Assembly (NCBI GenBank): GCA_043803805.1
Contig: JAZDJP010000050.1
Span: 30,789 to 94,788 of the forward strand
DNA length: 64,000 nucleotides
Origin: JAZDJP01 sp043803805
Lineage (GTDB): Bacteria > Planctomycetota > JAZDJP01
Reading direction: 5' to 3'
The notes beneath the pieces were generated by a model that was not told where the DNA came from, ran no database searches, and saw only the letters and a program-made list of their open reading frames with translations. The translations under genes were made by a program, and so were the position numbers. Shown one piece after another: positions 43,645 to 52,336 of the stretch; positions within the stretch are counted from its first letter, which is position 1, and each line of letters starts with the position of its first letter.

Positions 43645-44652
43645 TCATTGGTTGTTGTTCGGTTTGTCCGGCGGGCCGGATTTTCCGGGTTGCATCGCGT
43701 AGTCCAGGCTGAATTTGTTGTTCCCGTCCTCCAGGTATTTATCCAGGGTCGGTGAATAGGTGGTCACGTCGATGCGGTTTTCCCGCGGGAGGAATGTCAT
43801 GATCCTCAGCCAGCCCTTCTTTGAGCCCTGGTAGTTGGAGAAGAGTTCGTGCACGCGGTTGCCCTCGCGGCCCTCGCCGATCAGCCTGGCCGCGGGGCCG
43901 AGCATGTGCCCGCTCAGCACCAGGAAGATGTTCTTGTGTTGGGAGACGAGCTTCTCCCATATCGCCTCGCCGTCGTTGCCTTTGCGGACGTAGGTGCTGG
44001 TGTGGTACTCGTGCCCCTTCCTGACCCGGGTGCCGTCGAAGTTCAGGTAGCAGTGGGTGATGACGATGACCCGGTGGCGCGGATACCGGGCGATAACGCC
44101 GCCGGCCCACTCCAGGACTTCGTCCCGGGGGCCGAGTTCCAGGCACAGCGACAGAAAGTCCATCCCTTCGGTCCGGAAGGTCTGGTAGCTGTTGTCGTTA
44201 TTCTCGCCGAAGTGCCCGCCGTACCAGGGCTGTTTCTCGAACCGGGAGACGGGAAAGTATTTGTTGTAGAGAGTGGTATTCCGGGCGCTTGTCGAATTGT
44301 AGTCATGGTTGCCGGGCACGATGCCGTAGGGCACAACGCCGTCCAGCAGGCTCATGCTTTCGTTCGCCCGTTGCCACTCATCTTCTTTGGGGCCGTTCTC
44401 GACGATGTCTCCCAGATGGGCGACGAACGCGATGTTCCACTTATCCTTGTTGTCCCGGATCCACCGAGTCTGGGCGGTGAATATCTCGGGGGCGCTCAGG
44501 GTGTAGGTCTGCGTGTCCGGCAGGACGACGAGGGTGAAAGGCATCCCGGCCTTGGGGTCGCCCGCCGCCGCTCCGGCGGCCTGCGGCCGCTCCGGAGCCG
44601 GCGCCAGCAGCGCCGCGCACAGCAGGATGAGCAGGACGATGGTTGTTCTCAT
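43645..44652 (-). CDS. Secreted metallophosphoesterase (calcineurin-like)
   Basis: A 335-residue exported phosphoesterase. The signal peptide is TTIVLLILLCAALLAPAP, and the calcineurin-like motifs follow in order: VLPDTQTY (DxQ variant of DxH), HLGDIVENG (GDxV), VPGNHDYN (GNHD), VITHCYLNFDG and SGHMLG. GGAGGG precedes ATG 44652. Its place beside a URO-D family gene, with which it may form an operon (17-base gap), gives no obvious substrate; phosphodiester or phosphomonoester cleavage in the periplasm is a family-level statement. It diverges from the topoisomerase VI genes. Confidence 0.9.
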   Translation of the reverse strand: MRTTIVLLILLCAALLAPAPERPQAAGAAAGDPKAGMPFTLVVLPDTQTYTLSAPEIFTAQTRWIRDNKDKWNIAFVAHLGDIVENGPKEDEWQRANESMSLLDGVVPYGIVPGNHDYNSTSARNTTLYNKYFPVSRFEKQPWYGGHFGENNDNSYQTFRTEGMDFLSLCLELGPRDEVLEWAGGVIARYPRHRVIVITHCYLNFDGTRVRKGHEYHTSTYVRKGNDGEAIWEKLVSQHKNIFLVLSGHMLGPAARLIGEGREGNRVHELFSNYQGSKKGWLRIMTFLPRENRIDVTTYSPTLDKYLEDGNNKFSLDYAMQPGKSGPPDKPNNNQ

Positions 44653-44791
44653 GTTTTTCCCTCCACGCAGATGCAGTATATGCGAGCGAGCGGAATTGGC
44701 AATAGCCCGTCGAAGATGCCATGCCTGACAAATCCCTCGTAAATAAAGTTGCTTGATTTTTCGGTCGAAACAAGATAAGAACTTCTCATCC

Positions 44792-46675
44792 ATGGCGAAA
44801 GTAGCCGCTAAAACCGAGGCCCCATCCGCAAAGAAGTCCGCCGCGCCCCTCACGGCGACGGAAATGGGCGCTCTTCAGCGGGATATCTCCGTCTCGGAAT
44901 TCTTCACCAAGAACCGCCACCTCCTCGGGTTTGACAATCCGCGGAAGGCCCTGCTCACCGCCGTCAAAGAGGCCGTGGACAATTCGCTCGACGCCTGCGA
45001 GGAGGCCGGGATCCTGCCCGACATCGCGGTGAAGCTGGAGATCGTCGTCCCCGCCGGCGCCGCGCCGCTCCCCGTGAGCCAGGCCGACCGCTTCCGGGTG
45101 ACGGTCGCCGACAACGGTCCCGGCATCGTCCGCGAGCAGATCCCCCCGATCTTCGCCAAGCTTCTGTACGGCTCGAAATTCCACCGCCTGCGGATGAGCC
45201 GCGGCCAGCAGGGCATCGGCATCTCGGCGGCGGGCATGTACGGCCAGCTCACCACGGGCCGGCCCATCTGCGTCATCTCCCGGACGGCGGAGAACAAGCC
45301 CGCTCATTACTTCGAAATCCAGATCGACACCGCGAAGAACAAGCCCATCATCCTCGAGGAAAAGGAGATCGAATGGGCGCCGCCGCGCGGGACCCAGGTG
45401 TCCATCGAGCTCGAGGGCCGTTACCAGAAGGGCCGCGCCTCGGTGGACGAGTACCTGGAGCTCGTCGCCATCGCCAACCCCCACGTCACCGTCACCTACG
45501 ACGGTCCCGAGGGGCAGACGAAGGTGTACATGCGGCTCCACCCGGAACTGCCCCGCCTGCCGCGGGAGATCAAGCCGCACCCGTACGGCATCGAACTGGG
45601 GATGCTTCTCAAGATGCTCCAGGACACGAAGAGCCGATGGCTCTCGGGGTTTCTCGCCGGCGACTTCTCCCGCGTCTCCCCGCGTTCCGCCGCCGCGATC
45701 TGCAAGGTCGCGGGGCTGAACCCGAACGCCCGCCCACGCGACATCGCGGGGGAGGACGCCGAGAAACTCTACAAGGGCATCCAGGGCACGAAATTGATGT
45801 CGCCCCCGACGGACTGCGTGTCGCCCATCGGGGAGAAGGCCATCCTCTCGGGGCTTTATAAACAGATCAGGGGCGATTTCTACACGGCCGTGACGCGGCC
45901 GCCGGCGGTCTACCGCGGGAATCCCTTCATCATAGAAGCCGGCCTCGCCTTCGGGACGGGATCCGCCGCGCAGGAGCAGAAGGAAGAGGATCGGAAGCCG
46001 AAGGCGCCTCTGGCGGAAGGGGAGACTCACGAGGGCGAGGATGATGGCGCGCTGGCCCGGGTCATCCGGTTCGCCAACCGCGTCCCGCTCCTCTACCAGC
46101 AGTCGGCCTGCGCCATGTTCAAGTCGGCGCTGGAGACGGCGTGGAAGAACTACGGTGTGTCCCAGTCCCGCGGGGCGCTGCCCCAGGGGCCCATGGTGAT
46201 CTTCATCCACATGGCCTCCGTGTGGGTGCCGTTCACGAGCGAGTCGAAGGAGGCCATCGCCGACTACGACGAGATCCGCAAGGAGATCAAACTCGCCCTC
46301 CAGGAGGCCGGGCGGCGGCTGGCCACCTACCTTCGGAAACGCGATCACGCGGAGTACGAGTTCAAGCGGCGGAACATCTTTTCCCTGTATATCGAGGAGG
46401 TCGCCGAGGCCTGTGCGCGGCTCAAGGGCAAGCGCGTGGACGCCGAGGCCCTGAAGAAGCGCCTCCAGAAAATCGCGGACAAGATTACAGGCGGCGAGAA
46501 GACGGACGAGATCCTCGGGAAGCAGAAGGAGACTGACGAACTTCCGCACTCCATCATCCTGACGCCGGACGGCCCCCAGGGCGAGGTGCCCGTGCCCGGC
46601 GGCGAAAAGGCCGAGGGCGGGGGAAAACCGGCGGAAGGTCCGGGGAAGGGCCGCGGCAAGACGCGGAAAGTGTAA
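44792..46675 (+). CDS. top6B: DNA topoisomerase VI subunit B (GHKL ATPase)
   Basis: A 627-residue type IIB topoisomerase ATPase subunit. It has the GHKL N-box (E60, N64 in AVKEAVDNSLDACEE), the G1 box DNGPG (107-111) within VADNGPGIVREQIPPIFAKLLYGSKF, and the G2 loop RGQQGIGISAA (137-147), all characteristic of topoisomerase VI rather than gyrase or MutL. The transducer domain follows, and the last about 85 residues are a Gly/Pro/Lys tail. Subunit A begins nine bases downstream. Topo VI is archaeal and plant typical and only sporadic in bacteria. It would relax supercoils by passing a duplex through a double-strand break; a normal gyrase probably also exists in the genome. Confidence 0.95.
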   Translation: MAKVAAKTEAPSAKKSAAPLTATEMGALQRDISVSEFFTKNRHLLGFDNPRKALLTAVKEAVDNSLDACEEAGILPDIAVKLEIVVPAGAAPLPVSQADRFRVTVADNGPGIVREQIPPIFAKLLYGSKFHRLRMSRGQQGIGISAAGMYGQLTTGRPICVISRTAENKPAHYFEIQIDTAKNKPIILEEKEIEWAPPRGTQVSIELEGRYQKGRASVDEYLELVAIANPHVTVTYDGPEGQTKVYMRLHPELPRLPREIKPHPYGIELGMLLKMLQDTKSRWLSGFLAGDFSRVSPRSAAAICKVAGLNPNARPRDIAGEDAEKLYKGIQGTKLMSPPTDCVSPIGEKAILSGLYKQIRGDFYTAVTRPPAVYRGNPFIIEAGLAFGTGSAAQEQKEEDRKPKAPLAEGETHEGEDDGALARVIRFANRVPLLYQQSACAMFKSALETAWKNYGVSQSRGALPQGPMVIFIHMASVWVPFTSESKEAIADYDEIRKEIKLALQEAGRRLATYLRKRDHAEYEFKRRNIFSLYIEEVAEACARLKGKRVDAEALKKRLQKIADKITGGEKTDEILGKQKETDELPHSIILTPDGPQGEVPVPGGEKAEGGGKPAEGPGKGRGKTRKV

Positions 46676-46684
46676 GGGGTATCC

Positions 46685-47779
46685 ATGGCGCGACGGGTCA
46701 TTGACGTCGAGGCGAAACTCATCACATTGGCCGACGAGGTCATCGAGGCCGCCCGGGAGGGGCGCGACCCCACGTTCCGGATTCCGATCCGATCGCTCTC
46801 GAACGTCAATTTCGACGAGAAGAAGGGCATCATCCGGATGGGGAAGGGGCGGCAGGAGCGATCCTTCTTCAACGTGGGCATGGCCAAGAAGTTCATGCAG
46901 ACGGTCCTCGTCGGCGGCGCCCTCTCCGAACTCCAGCGGCAGAACCTCACCACGAGCCTCCGGGAAATCTACTACCGGACCAAGCACACCATAACGGGCT
47001 CCCACGAGAACACGTTTGACGACCAGGACGAGTCCGATCCCGTTATCGAGGACCTGGAGGTCACCCTCGAGGCCCTCCGCGAGGAGCTCCACGTCCGCGC
47101 CGAGAACGCGGGGACGATGGTGGGGCCGCTGGTGCTCGTGGACAACGGGGACCGGGTGGACTGCGCGCGCCTGGGGAAGGGCGGGTACTCGGTGCCTTCC
47201 ATCGTGGAGCCGGAGGAAATCCGAATTAAACGATGCACGGCGGACTTCGTGCTGCTCGTCGAAAAGGGCACCCAGTGGAACCGCCTGGCCGAGGACCGGT
47301 TCTGGAAGAAATACAACTGCATCCTCCTCACCGGGAACGGCCAGCCCCCGCGGGGGGTGCGGCGGATCGCGCGGCGGCTCCACGAAGAGAAGAAACTCCC
47401 GGTGTATGTGTTGGTGGACAACGATCCGTGGGGGTACTACATCTATTCCGTTGTCAAGCAGGGGTCCATCAACCTCGCCTTCGAGAGCCAGAGGATGGCC
47501 ATTCCCGAGGCGAAGTTCATCGGCCTGTCGAGCGCGGACCCGGACGAATACGGCCTCCCGCGGAACGTCGGGATTAAATTAAACGACAAGGACATCTCCC
47601 GCGCCAAGGAGATCATGGCCTACCCGTGGTTCCAGAAGAAGGAGTGGCAGAAGGAGATCAAGCGGATGCTCGCCTCGGGGCTCAAGTACGAGATTGATGC
47701 CCTGGCCAACAAGGATTTCCGCTACCTCACCACCCACTACCTGCCCAAGAAGTTGAAGGACCGGGACTGGCTGGATTGA
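46685..47779 (+). CDS. top6A: DNA topoisomerase VI subunit A (Spo11-like)
   Basis: The 364-residue catalytic subunit. The 5Y-CAP winged-helix domain holds the nucleophilic tyrosine in LREIYYRTKHT (Y96/Y97), and the Toprim domain has a conserved acid near E232 and the DxD pair VDNDPWGYYIYS near 245-247, for the metal ion used in cleavage. LTGNGQPPRGVRRIARRL fits the Toprim start. With subunit B it forms the A2B2 enzyme. Length and motif order agree with archaeal homologues. The two genes are one operon; the pair is followed by a convergent radical SAM gene. Confidence 0.95.
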   Translation: MARRVIDVEAKLITLADEVIEAAREGRDPTFRIPIRSLSNVNFDEKKGIIRMGKGRQERSFFNVGMAKKFMQTVLVGGALSELQRQNLTTSLREIYYRTKHTITGSHENTFDDQDESDPVIEDLEVTLEALREELHVRAENAGTMVGPLVLVDNGDRVDCARLGKGGYSVPSIVEPEEIRIKRCTADFVLLVEKGTQWNRLAEDRFWKKYNCILLTGNGQPPRGVRRIARRLHEEKKLPVYVLVDNDPWGYYIYSVVKQGSINLAFESQRMAIPEAKFIGLSSADPDEYGLPRNVGIKLNDKDISRAKEIMAYPWFQKKEWQKEIKRMLASGLKYEIDALANKDFRYLTTHYLPKKLKDRDWLD

Positions 47780-47828
47780 CACGAAATCGCGAAAGAAGAA
47801 TAACCCACCGCGAAAACTCGAAATCGGG
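47777..47828. repeat. CGAAA-type repeat run
   Basis: CACGAAA/CGCGAAA/CTCGAAA units lie between the converging topoisomerase and maturase genes; the same type is at 42270. Confidence 0.6.
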
Positions 47829-47830
47829 GA

Positions 47831-49141
47831 TTATTTCTTTCCGCAGCACCCCTTGAATTTTTTTCCGCTTCCGCACGGGCAGGAATCGTTTCGGCCAGGC
47901 GGGGCGGCGGGCGCCGGGGGGCGTTCCCGCGCCGCGAGGATGTCCATGACGCCGGCGGCGGGGCGGCCGGCGCGGATGAGTCCCGCCATCGCGTCCAAGG
48001 CTGGCAGGGCGTGGTGAAAGAACGTTTTGTAACCCGCGCAGAGGTAATTCCGCCCCGGTTCCCCGTCCGGGGCGGCGGCGAACCGGTGCTTGGGGCATTC
48101 CCCCCGGCACAGGGGAAAGACGTCGCAGGACCGGCAGAATCCCGGGAGCCGGTCGCGCTTGGCCGCGCCGAACCGGGCCTGCGCCTCTGAAAAAACAATT
48201 TCCCCGAGCGACGCCTCCCGGACATTTCCCCGCCGGTACTCCGGGTAGACGTAGTGATCGCAGGCGAAGATGTCTCCGTTGTGTTCGAGGGCGAGGGCCT
48301 GCCCGCAGGTTTCCGCGAAGAGGCAGAGGGTGGACGGGACGCCCATCCGATTCCCGAGAGTCACGTCGAACAACTGTACGAAGACGCGGCCGACGTCGCG
48401 GCGCACCCATTCGTCGAAGATCGCGGCGAGGAAATCCCCATACCCCTCCGGTGTCACGCTTTCGGGCGTCACCGGGTATTCCCCGCCGGGGCGTCCCGGT
48501 TCCGGCGGGGGGGCGAGAGAGCCGTCCGGACGGACCCGTTCGACAAGGGGAATGAACTGGAGGAATCCCGGCCCGTGTTTCCGTAAAAAACGATACACGT
48601 CGAGGGGCCGCCGGGCGTTTTCGCGGTTCACCACCGAGAGAACGTTGAACGTGACGCCGTGGCGTTTCAATGATTCCATCGCCGCCATCACCCGGTCGAA
48701 CGTGGGATGTCCCCCGCGATCCCGGCGGAATTGGTCGTGGAGGTCGCGGGGGCCGTCCAGGGACAATCCCACGAGGAAGTTGTTCTCCCGGAGGAATCCG
48801 CACCATTCATCATCGAGGAGAATCCCGTTCGTTTGGAAGGCGTTTCCGATGGTTTTCCCGGCGGGATTGTGTTTCTTCTGGAACGCCACGGCGCGCCGGA
48901 AGAAATCCACCCCGAGGAGGGTGGGTTCCCCGCCCTGCCATGCGAAATTGACCGCGGGGACGTCCTGGGTGGCGATGTACTCCCGGACGAATCGTTCGAG
49001 GAGGTCGTCGGGCATCCGCCGCGGCCCGCCGGCCGGGAACAGGGCCTCTTTTTCGAGGTAGAAACAGTACCGGCAGGCGAGATTGCACGACGGGCCGGCG
49101 GGCTTGGCGAGGACGTGGAAGGCGCGCGGCGCGTCAGGCAT
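47831..49141 (-). CDS. Radical SAM protein, anaerobic sulfatase-maturase type, with SEC-C tail
   Basis: A 436-residue radical SAM/SPASM enzyme. CNLACRYC at about 19-26 binds the SAM-cleaving 4Fe-4S cluster; NFAWQGGEPTLLG and NAFQTNG are typical of anSME. The SPASM region has C-rich blocks (FAETCGQALALEHNGDIFACDHYVYPE, GFCRSCDVFPLCRGECPKHRF). It ends with a SEC-C zinc motif (NDSCPCGSGKKFKGCC). anSME converts a Cys/Ser of sulfatases to formylglycine. No sulfatase gene is present here, so the substrate lies elsewhere. GGTAGGA supports the start at 49141. Confidence 0.92.
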   Translation of the reverse strand: MPDAPRAFHVLAKPAGPSCNLACRYCFYLEKEALFPAGGPRRMPDDLLERFVREYIATQDVPAVNFAWQGGEPTLLGVDFFRRAVAFQKKHNPAGKTIGNAFQTNGILLDDEWCGFLRENNFLVGLSLDGPRDLHDQFRRDRGGHPTFDRVMAAMESLKRHGVTFNVLSVVNRENARRPLDVYRFLRKHGPGFLQFIPLVERVRPDGSLAPPPEPGRPGGEYPVTPESVTPEGYGDFLAAIFDEWVRRDVGRVFVQLFDVTLGNRMGVPSTLCLFAETCGQALALEHNGDIFACDHYVYPEYRRGNVREASLGEIVFSEAQARFGAAKRDRLPGFCRSCDVFPLCRGECPKHRFAAAPDGEPGRNYLCAGYKTFFHHALPALDAMAGLIRAGRPAAGVMDILAARERPPAPAAPPGRNDSCPCGSGKKFKGCCGKK

Positions 49142-49216
49142 TCATTCATCCTACCGGGGGAGAAGGGGAACGCAATGGCTCATGGCGGGGTGCGGCGCGG
49201 GGGGCGGGGCAAGTCG

Positions 49217-49238
49217 ATCGAAGTCCGCTCATCCTGAG
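49217..49238. repeat. 22-base exact repeat, copy 2
   Basis: Identical to 39167-39188. Here it stands alone, without the following palindrome, just before the lower-GC stretch. Confidence 0.7.
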
Positions 49239-49345
49239 TCAGTTGAATTTTGAAAGACAGAGAACGTGCCTGTGAGCAACTCGTCGCGTCGGAATTGCGA
49301 TCTATTTGAGATAGTTTGCGAACGGGGGTTGCCTTGACGGTCAGG

Positions 49346-49363
49346 TGTTGTATGATTACAACA
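49346..49363. promoter_or_regulatory. Probable operator and promoter of the XRE-ImmA genes
   Basis: TGTTGTA-TGAT-TACAACA is a perfect 7-bp palindrome with a 4-base spacer. It overlaps a TATGAT -10 box that lies 16 bases after a TTGCCT -35. It is 40 bases before the XRE gene, as expected for an autoregulated repressor. Confidence 0.6.
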
Positions 49364-49402
49364 ACAGTACCCGGCAGGACTCGGAGAAAAAAAGGGGGGG
49401 GT

Positions 49403-49774
49403 ATGATTCACTTCGGGGAATTTTTCAAGGCGCGCCGGATGGCATTGGGAAAGACCTTGCGGCAGTTCTGCGTGGAAAACAGTCTGGATCCCGGCAACAT
49501 CAGCAAACTGGAACGGGGGCTTCTGCCGCCGCCCCAGCATGAAAAATTGGAGGCGTATGCGGTGATCCTCGGGATTCCGAGAGGATCGGACGAGTGGTAC
49601 CAATTTTTCGACCTGGCCGCGGCGGAGGCGGGGAGAATTCCCGATGATATTTTGAGTGATGAGCGTGTCGCCGGGAAACTGCCGGTCCTCTTTCGTACGG
49701 TGAGGGGGGGGGGCAAGTTGTCGGATCAGCAATTTGAGGAGTTGGTGCGGAAGGTCCGGGAGGCGTATCGGTGA
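49403..49774 (+). CDS. XRE-family helix-turn-helix regulator
   Basis: A 123-residue DNA-binding protein. The helix-turn-helix is KTLRQFCVENSLDPGNISKLERG (about 17-39); the C-terminal half is acidic with helices (EWYQFFDLAAAEAGRIPDDIL) and a basic end. GGGGGGGGT precedes the ATG. It overlaps the ImmA-like gene by four bases (GTGA). Such pairs are known from phage and integrative elements: the repressor is removed when the peptidase cuts it. Here no integrase or phage genes are nearby, so this may be a stand-alone stress switch. GC is lower than in the core genes. Confidence 0.88.
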   Translation: MIHFGEFFKARRMALGKTLRQFCVENSLDPGNISKLERGLLPPPQHEKLEAYAVILGIPRGSDEWYQFFDLAAAEAGRIPDDILSDERVAGKLPVLFRTVRGGGKLSDQQFEELVRKVREAYR

Positions 49775-50412
49775 GTTTCCTCGAGTTCGAACGTCTCTCC
49801 TATGCCCGGTTGCGCGAGGTGTCTGCCCGTTTTCTGGAGGAACATCATCCGGATCGAACCCTTCCGACTCCCATCGAGGAAATTGTCGAGCGGCGGTTGA
49901 AGATCAACATCATTCCCGTTCCCGGACTCCAGGGAGTTTTCGCCGAAGATGGCCCGGGCGTCGAGGGGTTTCTGACGAGCGACTTGCAGGATTTGCTGGT
50001 GGACGATTGGGTGATGATGAATCGCCCCAGTCGTTACCGGTTCACGCTGGCGCACGAGGTCGGGCATTTCGTGTTTCATAGAAGAATCTACGAGACTCAT
50101 CGCTTCAACACCATTGATGCACGCCGGGCCTTTATGAATTCCGTTTCCGAGGAAGACCTTCGCGAGGTGGAGTGGCAGGCCTATGCGTTTGCCGGATTGA
50201 TTTTGGTTCCCGAAAGGGCGTTGAAGACTGTCGTGGATGAGTGCGTGAAAGACGCGATAGGTCGTCTTCAAGTAAACGGACTTTCCCTCAAGGCGGGTTG
50301 GGAGGCCGCGTGGGATTTCGTTTATGAATCCGTCGCCAAACCGTTCGAGGTTTCCGCTGAGGTGATCCGGCGGCGGGTGGATTACGACCGGTTGCAAGAC
50401 ATCTATCGCTGA
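49771..50412 (+). CDS. ImmA/IrrE-family metallo-endopeptidase
   Basis: A 213-residue zinc peptidase. LAHEVGHFVFH is the HExxH metal motif at about 92-102, and EWQAYAFAGLILVPERAL supplies the downstream Glu ligand. GTG at 49771 overlaps the previous stop as GTGA, indicating coupled translation. ImmA of ICEBs1 cleaves its partner repressor ImmR, and IrrE/PprI cleaves DdrO in Deinococcus; the same link with the upstream XRE protein is likely. The C-terminal helical part (SLKAGWEAAWDFVYESVA) is common to these proteins. Confidence 0.9.
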   Translation: MSFLEFERLSYARLREVSARFLEEHHPDRTLPTPIEEIVERRLKINIIPVPGLQGVFAEDGPGVEGFLTSDLQDLLVDDWVMMNRPSRYRFTLAHEVGHFVFHRRIYETHRFNTIDARRAFMNSVSEEDLREVEWQAYAFAGLILVPERALKTVVDECVKDAIGRLQVNGLSLKAGWEAAWDFVYESVAKPFEVSAEVIRRRVDYDRLQDIYR

Positions 50413-50734
50413 CCGCGTCCCGCGCCCCATGGTTATTTTGACTCGCCGACTTCATTCCGCGGTTCCCGAATCTCGAGTCCTGTTTCACGCCGTGATGAGG
50501 TTATTCCGCCGCGAGAATTCCCTCGGTGATATCGTCGAGCGATTTCCACAGCCTCAAACCGGTCACCCGCCCGATCCGGGCGATATCCGGAACGCGCCTC
50601 GACGTGAATAGGGGGGCAGGTGATCTTGGGAGTGCGGTGTTCAGGATGGGGGGGGAATGGCCTTGACCGGTGTTGGTGAGAGCAGTAGCATTCGGACACG
50701 AAGGGAATTGTATGCTCAATGAAGGGGGGATGTT
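50413..50734. other. 322-base gap without a supported gene
   Basis: The stretch before the exported-protein gene contains no clear plus-strand gene. A minus-strand frame ending at 50501 has a plausible tail (RIGRVTGLRLWKSLDDITEG), perhaps a gene remnant. A GGGGGG site precedes the next start. Confidence 0.4.
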
Positions 50735-52129
50735 ATGAAAAGGTTATTGTGGATCATGGCCATCGCCGTTCCATGTCTTTGCGTTGGCGGCGAAACGGGT
50801 TCCGGGGAGGATTTTAAGAAATACGAGTTTCTGATGAGCTTGAGCGACAGCTTTACGGTTTTCGAAACAGTGGATTGGCAGGTGAAGGTGGGGAGGGAGT
50901 TGTCGTTAAGATTCGCGGATGTGGAAATTTATCCGAAGAAGGGGCATGATTTTTCCATGATGTTGTATTTCAAGTGCGATACGCCGGACATCGCTCAATT
51001 TGATACCATCGAGAAAATCGAAAAAAGTGTCCGCGCTTCCTCGGAAAAATACCTGCCCGACATGGTTGAGAAAAGTATCGAACTGAAAAATCTGGATGTG
51101 AACGGCTGGTTTGGCCGCTACGTGGTTCTGACCGACAAAAAATATGGGGAGACGGATAAAATACCGGAGGAGGAATTCAAATACATCACGCGGGGCATGA
51201 TTCGGTTGTCGCCGGATAGCGCGCTCGGATTCAGCATCATGACCAAAACCATGGGCGCGAAGGAATACGCGTCCCTGATGGAGTATGTGTGCCACTTCGT
51301 GAAGCCTGCGCCGAAGGCCGACAGTCATCCGCCTGTCTTGGTTAAGCCCCTCGCCAAGGAGCAACAAGACAAGTTGCTCCAGGGGCGGTTGGATGGCGGG
51401 ATGGAAAACTCCTTTCGTCAGTTCTCCAACATGTTTTTGGTGATGAGCCGGATGAAACTGGCCTACGGGGTGGGGCTGATGACCTCTTCCCCGGAGATTG
51501 CCAATACCGAACTTCACACGGTGTTTCCGGAGTTCTACAAGCCGACTCTTCGGGAATTTCTCGACATGATCGCCTTGCAGACGTCGTCCACGTGGAAGTA
51601 TGACCCGACGAGCAAGTATTTCGAAAGCGACGTCGAAAGCAAACCCGTGGAAGATCTTGCCATGTTTGAATTCACCAAGACAAAACGTGAAAAGCCTTTC
51701 CAGGTTACTCTACCCAAAGGATGGAAGGCGAACGACAAGGGGAACTGGATGATGTTTGTTCCGCCTATTTTCCCCTTGGGGATGGACATCCATGAATTGG
51801 GAAGTTATTCGTCAGACGATAAGATCAAAGAGAAGGAACTTCTCAAGAGAGTTCCGATCGAGGTGTCCTTGGAGTGGGCGAAGCGTACCAAAGACAAGGT
51901 CGACCCGAAGGAACTCAAGTCGGCGAAAGTCGGTCCTTACGATGCTTTGTATTTTGAGACAATGATGCCCTTTCTCGATGAATCGACAGTTCGCTGGCGC
52001 CAGTGGGTCTTTATGGTCGACAATAAGTGCTATTTCCTGGTCAGTACGATTTATCCGAAGTACGAGGAACGGATATTTCCTGACGTTCAGAAGATGGTGG
52101 AGTCTTTTCAGATCAAGAGTCGGAAATGA
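50735..52129 (+). CDS. Exported protein of unknown function, low GC
   Basis: A 464-residue protein with a signal peptide (LLWIMAIAVPCLCVGG). I do not recognise its domains. Two halves of similar size follow: one with KKGHDFSMMLYFKCDTPDIAQF and VNGWFGRYVVLTDKKYGE, and one with FQVTLPKGWKANDKGNWMMFVPP and YDALYFETMMPFLDE, the second looking like a PsbP/DUF1795-type fold (VTLPKGWK). Base composition is clearly lower in GC than in the flanking genes, suggesting recent arrival or relaxed codon use. GGGGGGATGTT is a good ribosome site. The product is probably periplasmic. Confidence 0.8.
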   Translation: MKRLLWIMAIAVPCLCVGGETGSGEDFKKYEFLMSLSDSFTVFETVDWQVKVGRELSLRFADVEIYPKKGHDFSMMLYFKCDTPDIAQFDTIEKIEKSVRASSEKYLPDMVEKSIELKNLDVNGWFGRYVVLTDKKYGETDKIPEEEFKYITRGMIRLSPDSALGFSIMTKTMGAKEYASLMEYVCHFVKPAPKADSHPPVLVKPLAKEQQDKLLQGRLDGGMENSFRQFSNMFLVMSRMKLAYGVGLMTSSPEIANTELHTVFPEFYKPTLREFLDMIALQTSSTWKYDPTSKYFESDVESKPVEDLAMFEFTKTKREKPFQVTLPKGWKANDKGNWMMFVPPIFPLGMDIHELGSYSSDDKIKEKELLKRVPIEVSLEWAKRTKDKVDPKELKSAKVGPYDALYFETMMPFLDESTVRWRQWVFMVDNKCYFLVSTIYPKYEERIFPDVQKMVESFQIKSRK

Positions 52130-52138
52130 GGCTCTTGT

Positions 52139-52184
52139 TTAATTCCGGGGATTAATTCCGGGGACGCCATACTTAATTTATGAA
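52139..52184. repeat. Solo remnant of a REP/transposase-linked repeat
   Basis: TTAATTCCGGGGA occurs twice (52139 and 52153), followed by CGCCATACTTAATTTATG. This resembles the GGGGAC repeats near the transposase at the right end and repeats known around IS200-like REP transposases. No transposase is present here. Confidence 0.5.
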
Positions 52185-52254
52185 ACAAGCACGTTTTCCG
52201 TTTCCGTGCTGGTTTTTAGAGGTGCCCATAAATATCTCTGAGTAACGGTTTCTC

Positions 52255-52280
52255 TCCACGCACTCAGAACTCAGCACTTT
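52255..52280. repeat. Short heptamer array (ACTCAGC)
   Basis: Three units CACTCAG/AACTCAG/CACTTTG before the HEAT-PDZ gene. Confidence 0.6.
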
Positions 52281-52336
52281 GTTTGTGGCGGGTTTTTCCG
52301 AACTCCCCCGGGGCGCGGGCGTTTATAATGCCGGCC

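Noticed and set aside
50501..50719. 72-codon minus-strand frame with a plausible tail
   Set aside because: Poor N terminus, overlaps the ribosome-site region of the next gene and no recognised family; kept only as a possible remnant.
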